NCBI GenBank assembly: GCA_051646185.1
Contig: JBOFCS010000162.1
Span: 1 to 11,588 of the forward strand
From: JBOFCS01 sp051646185
GTDB lineage: Bacteria; Actinomycetota; Actinomycetes; Mycobacteriales; Mycobacteriaceae
DNA: 11,588 nucleotides
Direction of reading: 5' to 3'
Below the pieces are notes generated by a model. The model was not told where the DNA came from. It made no database searches and was given only the letters and a program-made list of their open reading frames with translations. Shown here piece by piece: positions 7,116 to 11,588 of the stretch (its first letter is position 1; each line of letters begins with the position of its first letter). The position numbers and the translations under genes are program-made.

Positions 7116-7874
7116 ATGGTTTCAACGGCAGAACTAATCTCAGCAGTAAACCGATCCCCGGCAGCACTTGCCGAATGCAATAAAGATCAGTGGCTTGCTT
7201 TGTTTTCAGATACTGCACAAATTCATGATCCGGTCGGCTCTCAAGCACATAGTGGACCAGCAGCCATAGAACGCTTCTACCATGCTTTTATTGAACCAAA
7301 CAGCATTTCCTTTGATATTCAGCATGATGTGACCGCCGAGTACCTGGTGTTTCGAGATTTGTTCATCACCACCACAATGGCTAGCGGAGTCACCCTGCAG
7401 GTACCGATGCATTTACGCTACAACCTTATTAGCACCTCGGAAGGTTTAAAAATCGACCGACTGGCCGCACACTGGGAATTATCCACTATGGTTAAACAAC
7501 TCCTCAACAAAGGTAAACTAGGGTTACTCTCAAGTCTACAATTAGGTCATCATTTACTGAAAACCCAAGGACTACAAGGATCTATTGGTTTTTGTCAAGC
7601 TTTTCATAGTGTCGGAAACCCTGGTAAAAAAATAATAACTGACTTAACCACCAATTCATTTTCTGCACATCCCGCACTCTGCCTTGGAAATGGAGCACAT
7701 ATCGGTGTGGTTGAGTTCATTACCCACATGCGGAATATCCGCATATGCAATCTGATTGCAGCCGGAAGAAACGTGACAGCAACTGTATACCAAGGAGATT
7801 TGCGGGGTATTGCCTTATTTACTTTTGAAGATCGTCGCCTACTCATAGCAAAGGCGGAGATCTTCCTCGGTTAA
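7116..7874 (+). CDS. Two-domain NTF2/SnoaL-like protein
   Basis: 252-residue cytoplasmic protein with two NTF2-like (SnoaL/ketosteroid-isomerase superfamily) halves. The first half has the standard opening of the fold: W(27)LALFSDTAQIHDPVGS, then an AIERFYHAFI helix and a final strand with the AAHWELS motif near 117-123. The second half (about 150-252) repeats the plan with SFSAHPALCLGNGAHIGVVEFI, LIAAGRNVTATVYQG and a closing AKAEIFLG strand. It could bind or isomerise a small hydrophobic, perhaps steroid- or polyketide-like ligand; no catalytic assignment is safe. Weak upstream sequence (CTAGG before the ATG) and a nearby -10 suggest a very short leader. It is convergent with the thiolase gene, with only 18 bases between stops and no hairpin between them. 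Confidence 0.7.
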   Translation: MVSTAELISAVNRSPAALAECNKDQWLALFSDTAQIHDPVGSQAHSGPAAIERFYHAFIEPNSISFDIQHDVTAEYLVFRDLFITTTMASGVTLQVPMHLRYNLISTSEGLKIDRLAAHWELSTMVKQLLNKGKLGLLSSLQLGHHLLKTQGLQGSIGFCQAFHSVGNPGKKIITDLTTNSFSAHPALCLGNGAHIGVVEFITHMRNIRICNLIAAGRNVTATVYQGDLRGIALFTFEDRRLLIAKAEIFLG

Positions 7875-7892
7875 CTTGCCCGTACCGCAGCA

Positions 7893-9197
7893 CTATCTTT
7901 CCAGTATCGCGGTAACCGCCATGCCACTTCCCGCGCAAATGCTGATCAGTGTTCGGCCACTGCCTTTTTCCGCAAGCTGTTTGGCGGCAGCAGCAAAGAT
8001 CCGGCCACCAGTTGCCCCAAAAGGGTGCCCGGTGGCTAAGGAACCACCATTGACGTTAAGTTTGGTTCGATCTATTGCCCCTAGTGGTTCATCGCGCCCC
8101 AGCCTGTTACGTGCAAAATCAGCATCTTCCCAAGCTTTCAGAGTGCTCAGTACCTGCGAGGCAAAGGCCTCGTGGATCTCATAGTAATCAAAATCTTGAA
8201 GAGTTAAGTTATTGCGAGACAAGAGTTCTGAAACTGCATACGCCGGGGCCATCAATACCCCTTCGTTCTTGGGGTCCCCATCAAGGTAATCCACTGCAGC
8301 CGTCTGGGTGTCCATCACATAGGCCAGAACTGGCAGTTCACGTTCTTTTGCCCAGCGATCGGTAGCCAACAGAACCGACGAAGCACCATCGGTCAAGGTA
8401 GTAGAATTGGCGGCAGTCATTGTACCGGTGCGGCCACCAAAACATGGCTTCAGTTTGGCTAGACCCTCGGCTGTGCTATTGCGGCGCATATTGTCATCCT
8501 CAGCCAAACCTTGGAAAGGGGTGATTATGTCAGCTAAAAAGCCTCTGTCGTAGGCAGCAGCCAAATTGAGGTGGCTATTGAGGGCGATCTCGTCTTGTTC
8601 CGCGCGCCCGATTCCCCATCGATCTCCGGTAATTGCCTGTGCTGCACCAGGAACCAAGCCGGTACGCCGCTCGCCCGCACCCGGAACATCAAAATCAAGG
8701 TCAGTGGGGCGAATTTTGAGCAATTCGCGAGCGCGTTCTTTATTGGTCCGTGCTGCGTTAAGCCGCACCAAGCGGCCCCGCAATTTAGGGCCAAAACCTA
8801 TCGGAGGATCAGAGGTAGTATCTGCGCCACAAGCAACTCCAGAGTCGATCTGACCAACAGCTATTTTATTGGCGATATGAACCAAAGCCTGCCCGCCAGT
8901 TGCACACTGCTGTTGAACATCCACAGTTGGGGTACTGCGAGAAAGTCTGGTATCCATTAAGGATTCTCGAGTCAGACTATGATCTCGAGCAAGCTTCACC
9001 ACAGCGCCCCCAGCAACCTCACCTAGTTGCTGTCCAGCAAGGTTATATCTGTCTACTAAACCGTTCAGTGCTGCGGTAAGCATGCTCTGATTTGTGTGGT
9101 CAATATAGGCCCCGTTGGATCGAGCAAAGGGAATGCGGTTACCACCAAGGATTGCTACTGGCTCCACTTGTCGGGAGACTCGAAGATTGTGTGACAT
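7893..9197 (-). CDS. fadA2: Acetyl-CoA C-acyltransferase (thiolase), FadA2-like
   Basis: Thiolase catalysing CoA-dependent cleavage of 3-ketoacyl-CoA, the last step of beta-oxidation, or its reverse. The 434-residue protein resembles Mycobacterium tuberculosis FadA2 along its length, recognised from memory: VAILGGNRIPFARSNGAY near the N-terminus, DTTSDPPIG at 126-134, DFDYYEIHEAFAS at 335-347 and KLNVNGGSLATGHPFGATGG at 379-398. Catalytic residues are all present: nucleophile Cys98 in QQQCATGG, His342 in HEAF, His391 in GHPF, and Cys421 in SICAGSG. ATG 9197 has GGTAGG about 9 bases upstream. It follows the VOC-protein gene by 15 bases and is probably cotranscribed with it. The usual mycobacterial partners (FabG4, HtdX, FadE5) are not in the window. 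The symbol follows the mycobacterial homologue. Confidence 0.92.
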   Translation of the reverse strand: MSHNLRVSRQVEPVAILGGNRIPFARSNGAYIDHTNQSMLTAALNGLVDRYNLAGQQLGEVAGGAVVKLARDHSLTRESLMDTRLSRSTPTVDVQQQCATGGQALVHIANKIAVGQIDSGVACGADTTSDPPIGFGPKLRGRLVRLNAARTNKERARELLKIRPTDLDFDVPGAGERRTGLVPGAAQAITGDRWGIGRAEQDEIALNSHLNLAAAYDRGFLADIITPFQGLAEDDNMRRNSTAEGLAKLKPCFGGRTGTMTAANSTTLTDGASSVLLATDRWAKERELPVLAYVMDTQTAAVDYLDGDPKNEGVLMAPAYAVSELLSRNNLTLQDFDYYEIHEAFASQVLSTLKAWEDADFARNRLGRDEPLGAIDRTKLNVNGGSLATGHPFGATGGRIFAAAAKQLAEKGSGRTLISICAGSGMAVTAILER

Positions 9198-9212
9198 CGG
9201 CGCAACCTACCA

Positions 9213-9683
9213 TTACTGAGCCGCAGCCTCTAATTCTGCTATCACTATTTTTTTCATGGCCAACATAGCGGTCATAGTGCGTTGCGCTTTTTCAGGATCA
9301 GGATTACTTAATAATTCGCCCAATCGGTCTGGGATAACCTGCCAGGAAACCCCAAACTTATCTTTAAGCCAAGCGCATTGGCCTTCCTCCCCACCATCGG
9401 CAGTGAGTTTTTCCCAATAATAATCCACTTCTTGCTGATCTTTGCAAGGAATTTGAAAGGAGATCGCTTCGCTAAAAGCAAAGTGTGGTCCACCGTTGAG
9501 GCAGAAAAATTTTTGCCCAGAAATTTCAAAATTTGCTGTCATCACAGTACCTGCCGGTTCTGGAGCCCCTTCCGGGAAGCGAGATACCTCCGTGATATGT
9601 GCATCAGAAAAAACCGAGGTATAGAATTCGGCAGCTTCTTCGGCCCGACCATCAAACCAAAGACATGTGGTCAACTGCGGCAT
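9213..9683 (-). CDS. PhnB-type VOC family protein (3-dmu-9_3-mt fold)
   Basis: 156-residue protein of the vicinal-oxygen-chelate/glyoxalase superfamily, in the PhnB-like group historically labelled 3-demethylubiquinone methyltransferase. Signatures are LWFDGRAEEAAEFYTSVF (8-25), LNGGPHFAFSEAISFQI (62-78) and the closing CAWLKDKFGVSWQVIP (103-118). The enzymatic role of this group is mostly unknown; despite the old name it is not a convincing methyltransferase. ATG 9683 is chosen because AGGAGA at 9691-9696 sits 7 bases upstream and the family starts at this point; an upstream in-frame extension to 9737 lacks support. It lies divergent to a DGPF/sigma pair, and VOC and YCII proteins commonly neighbour ECF42-type sigma factors, so it may belong to the same regulon. 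Confidence 0.88.
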   Translation of the reverse strand: MPQLTTCLWFDGRAEEAAEFYTSVFSDAHITEVSRFPEGAPEPAGTVMTANFEISGQKFFCLNGGPHFAFSEAISFQIPCKDQQEVDYYWEKLTADGGEEGQCAWLKDKFGVSWQVIPDRLGELLSNPDPEKAQRTMTAMLAMKKIVIAELEAAAQ

Positions 9684-9783
9684 AGCTGTCTCTCCTAATT
9701 TTACTTTCACAAGGTGTCTGCTTAAAGATATGTTCACGGTAACCGATCAGAATGGAAAAGTATCTAGCAAAAAAATTTGTGTA

Positions 9784-9811
9784 TGTCGATCTACAGTATC
9801 GCCATTCGTAG
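9784..9811 (+). promoter_or_regulatory. Candidate ECF-type promoter TGTCGA-17-CGTAG
   Basis: TGTCGA (9784-9789), a 17-base spacer and CGTAG (9807-9811) give the layout of an ECF sigma promoter. TGTCGA resembles the -35 I recall being reported for ECF42 sigma factors. It predicts a leader of about 30 bases before the DGPF gene start at 9848. Positive autoregulation by the sigma factor encoded in the same operon is the natural reading. Confidence 0.55.
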
Positions 9812-9847
9812 TAATAATGAGTACCCACCCAGATAAGGAGAAAAGCT

Positions 9848-10207
9848 ATGCCCAACTACATGCTGACTGTGCATTCTGTTGAAGGTGCCCCGGTGCCCAA
9901 TGAAGAAGAAATCCAGAAGCTCTACGCTGATGTTGATGTGGTTAATCAAGAAATGATAAGCACTGGGGTGTTTGTTTTTGGCGGTGGGCTAGAGCCTGCC
10001 GATACCGCAACCGTGGTTGACAATCGGTCGGGCACCCCCATTACCACCGATGGTCCGTTCTGCGAGACCAAGGAGCAATTGGGTGGCTTCTGGATTATCA
10101 AAGTGGCCAACTTGGATGAAGCCTTAGCTTGGGCGGTAAAAGCTTCCAAGGCTTGCCAAGAAATACTTGAGGTGCGCCCTTTTCAACCTGAACCAGAAGA
10201 CGCCTGA
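9848..10207 (+). CDS. YCII-related DGPF-domain protein
   Basis: 119-residue protein of the YCII/DGPF family, small alpha-beta ferredoxin-like dimers that are the standard partners of ECF42 sigma factors. The name-giving motif is present as TDGPFCETKEQLGGFWI (67-83), preceded by an FVFGGGLEP strand (42-50) and followed by an EALAWAVKAS helix (91-100) and a VRPF segment (109-112). The biochemical activity of the group is not established; links to oxidative or chemical stress have been suggested. ATG 9848 is well supported by AGGAG at 9836-9840, 7 bases upstream. It lies 2 bases from the sigma-factor start, so the two are surely cotranscribed and probably translationally coupled. Confidence 0.92.
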   Translation: MPNYMLTVHSVEGAPVPNEEEIQKLYADVDVVNQEMISTGVFVFGGGLEPADTATVVDNRSGTPITTDGPFCETKEQLGGFWIIKVANLDEALAWAVKASKACQEILEVRPFQPEPEDA

Positions 10208-10209
10208 TT

Positions 10210-11487
10210 GTGCTGTCATTGGACCCGAATGAGATTGATAGATATTTTCGTGCCGAGTATGGCCGCTCGGTATCTACTATTATCCGTTCATTCGGGTCCA
10301 TTGACTTAGCGGAAGAAATGGTGCAAGAAGCTTTTTCGCTAGCTATCCAGCAGTGGCCTACGGCAGGGGTTCCGCCTAACCCTGGCGCCTGGATCACCAA
10401 AACGGCATATAACCGGGCAGTTGATCATCTCCGCCGCGAAGCTACTCGAGTAGATCGTCATATCCAAGCGCTGCAGGTTCATCAGTCTTCTTCACACGAA
10501 GCGGGAAGCGGTGACTTTCCTGATGATCGACTTCGGCTGATTTTTACTTGTTGCCATCCGGCCTTAGCACCTACTAGCCAGGTGGCCTTAACCCTTCGGT
10601 TATGTGCTGGGTTAACAACTGAGCAGATTGCTAAGGCTCTATTAAAATCTGAAACAGCTATCGCCCAACAGATTGTGCGAGCTAAACGCAAAATCAAAGC
10701 GGCAAAAATTCCCTACCGAGTACCCGAACACGTAGAGCTTCCTGCCCGTCTTAACGCTGTTCTTACGGTCATCTATCTTATTTTTAACGAAGGCTACCAC
10801 TCCGCCGACAGTGCACAACAAGATCTTTGCAATGAAGCTCTTCACTTAGCAAAAATGCTCACGAACCTACTGCCGCAAGAATATGAAGCCAAAGGTCTTC
10901 TGGCCCTTCTGATTCTTATTCATGCACGACAAGCAGCTCGAATAACCACCCAAGGCGAGCTTGTGCTGTTACCCGACCAAGACCGATTCATCTGGAATAA
11001 AGCTATGATCATTGAGGGGCATTCTCTTGTTCGAGAATGCCTGTCCCACAATCAACCTGGATTTTATCAGATACAAGCAGCCATCAACGCAGTGCACACC
11101 CAGGCGGCTTCAGCTGAACTTACCGATTGGCCCCAAATACTTACGCTCTACGAACATCTACTGCGAATTTCACCAAGCCCTGTTGTGGCACTTAATCACA
11201 TAGTTGCGGTAGCCCAAGTTCGAGGACCAGAACAGGCCTTGTCGTTACTCGATGCCTGCCCACTTGAGGATTACTATTCATTTCACGTGGTTCGAGCTGA
11301 CTTATTGACAAAATTGAACCGACTAGAAGAAGCTATTGAAGCCTACAATCAAGCTGTTATGTTAACTTCCAATACTTTTGAACAAAAAAGTATCATTCAG
11401 CAGCGTGATGCAGTGCAGCTAAATCTTCAATCGCCTCAGTTAAAAAGTTCTGGTAACGGTCGATATCAGGCAGTACCGCCAAGCTAG
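10210..11487 (+). CDS. ECF sigma factor, ECF42 type with C-terminal TPR-like extension
   Basis: RNA polymerase sigma factor of the extracytoplasmic-function class, 425 residues, about twice the length of a minimal ECF factor. Sigma-2 is at about 10-78 (LAEEMVQEAF at 33-42; NPGAWITKTAYNRAVDHLRRE at 57-77). The hallmark DDRLRLIFTCCHPAL follows at 105-119, then sigma-4 at about 120-165 with QVALTLRLCAGLTTEQIAKAL. Residues from about 175 form the DUF6596/TPR-like extension (LIFNEGYHS at 190-198, NEALHLAKML, YSFHVVRADLLTKLNRLEEAIEAY). In ECF42 proteins this extension, rather than a classical anti-sigma factor, is known to be needed for activity; no anti-sigma gene is seen here. GTG 10210 starts 2 bases after the DGPF stop with only a weak ribosome binding site, which points to translational coupling. 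The last 31 or so residues lie over an antisense gene. Confidence 0.93.
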   Translation: MLSLDPNEIDRYFRAEYGRSVSTIIRSFGSIDLAEEMVQEAFSLAIQQWPTAGVPPNPGAWITKTAYNRAVDHLRREATRVDRHIQALQVHQSSSHEAGSGDFPDDRLRLIFTCCHPALAPTSQVALTLRLCAGLTTEQIAKALLKSETAIAQQIVRAKRKIKAAKIPYRVPEHVELPARLNAVLTVIYLIFNEGYHSADSAQQDLCNEALHLAKMLTNLLPQEYEAKGLLALLILIHARQAARITTQGELVLLPDQDRFIWNKAMIIEGHSLVRECLSHNQPGFYQIQAAINAVHTQAASAELTDWPQILTLYEHLLRISPSPVVALNHIVAVAQVRGPEQALSLLDACPLEDYYSFHVVRADLLTKLNRLEEAIEAYNQAVMLTSNTFEQKSIIQQRDAVQLNLQSPQLKSSGNGRYQAVPPS

Positions 11488-11588
11488 CATGAATGCTGAT
11501 GGTGATGGTGTCACCGATTCCATGCACCCCGTGAGTGAGCGCCATAACCGGAGAAAGCCCAGGAAATCCTGAGGTAAACCGTACCGCA
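11393..11588 (-). CDS. Probable WS/DGAT-type acyltransferase, C-terminal fragment (5' part beyond window)
   Basis: An open minus-strand frame enters from the right edge and ends with TGA at 11393-11395, giving 64 residues. The end of the translation resembles the C-terminus of wax-ester synthase/diacylglycerol acyltransferase (WS/DGAT, DUF1298) proteins: SPVMALTHGVHGIGDTITIS, then HASLAVLPDIDRYQNFLTEA. In that family this region reads as a buried strand (ITxxSY) followed by a Leu-Pro-Asp turn and a terminal helix. Such enzymes make storage lipids from acyl-CoA, but with so short a fragment the family call is tentative. The frame looks truly coding: periodic, with proper hydrophobic patterning and an amphipathic last helix. 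It overlaps the convergent sigma-factor gene by 95 bases. Confidence 0.6.
   Translation of the reverse strand, partial: AVRFTSGFPGLSPVMALTHGVHGIGDTITISIHASLAVLPDIDRYQNFLTEAIEDLAALHHAAE

Noticed and set aside
7907..7921. GCGGTAACCGC palindrome near the thiolase stop as a terminator
   Set aside because: It lies inside the thiolase coding sequence, has a one-base loop and no T-run, so it is probably chance.
9684..9737. 18-residue N-terminal extension of the VOC protein
   Set aside because: The family begins at MPQLTT, and AGGAGA 7 bases upstream of ATG 9683 decides the start.
9946..10400. Minus-strand open frames opposite the DGPF and sigma genes
   Set aside because: These are antisense shadows; the plus-strand frames carry clear family motifs across the same bases.
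1..11588. CRISPR arrays, tRNA or rRNA genes, insertion sequences, toxin-antitoxin or phage genes
   Set aside because: None seen: no regularly spaced repeats, no cloverleaf-like segment, no transposase or integrase motif in any frame.

Overview
The window looks like chromosome from a member of the Mycobacteriales, most likely a Corynebacterium of moderate rather than high GC. The pointers are a GT87 polyprenol-phosphate-mannose-type mannosyltransferase, a DUF5302 protein ending in the RRKSG tail, a thiolase very like mycobacterial FadA2, and a probable WS/DGAT-type acyltransferase tail at the right edge. This assignment is by recognition only; no search was run.

Left block (1-3361, minus strand, read right to left): a tightly packed operon encodes a GT87 membrane glycosyltransferase, a ThiB-like lipoprotein and a ThiP-like permease that runs off the left edge. 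Only 3 bases separate the first two genes, and the last two overlap. An ATPase (ThiQ) would be expected beyond position 1. No TPP riboswitch was recognised upstream.

Centre block (3752-6822): two divergent paralogues encode small secreted proteins, both on the plus strand. They flank an opposite-strand multi-TM acyltransferase of the HGSNAT/DUF418 type. The paralogues share a signal peptide, an FLYPT...Cys element, a W(V/F)N(L/V)NT element and a C-terminal Cys...PTIGI element. Each is followed by a long, nearly perfect terminator hairpin. This is the part of the window most likely to hold an undescribed, probably envelope-related, module.

Middle right (6841-7874): a DUF5302 small protein (minus) is divergent from a protein with two NTF2/SnoaL-like halves (plus).

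Right block (7893-11487): a minus-strand pair, PhnB-type VOC protein then FadA2-like thiolase, is divergent from a plus-strand pair, YCII/DGPF protein then ECF sigma factor with a long C-terminal TPR-like extension (ECF42 type). A TGTCGA-17-CGTAG element sits at the right distance upstream of the DGPF gene and is a good candidate for the sigma factor's own target promoter. At the right edge a minus-strand gene, possibly a WS/DGAT-type acyltransferase, overlaps the 3' end of the sigma gene by 95 bp in convergent orientation.
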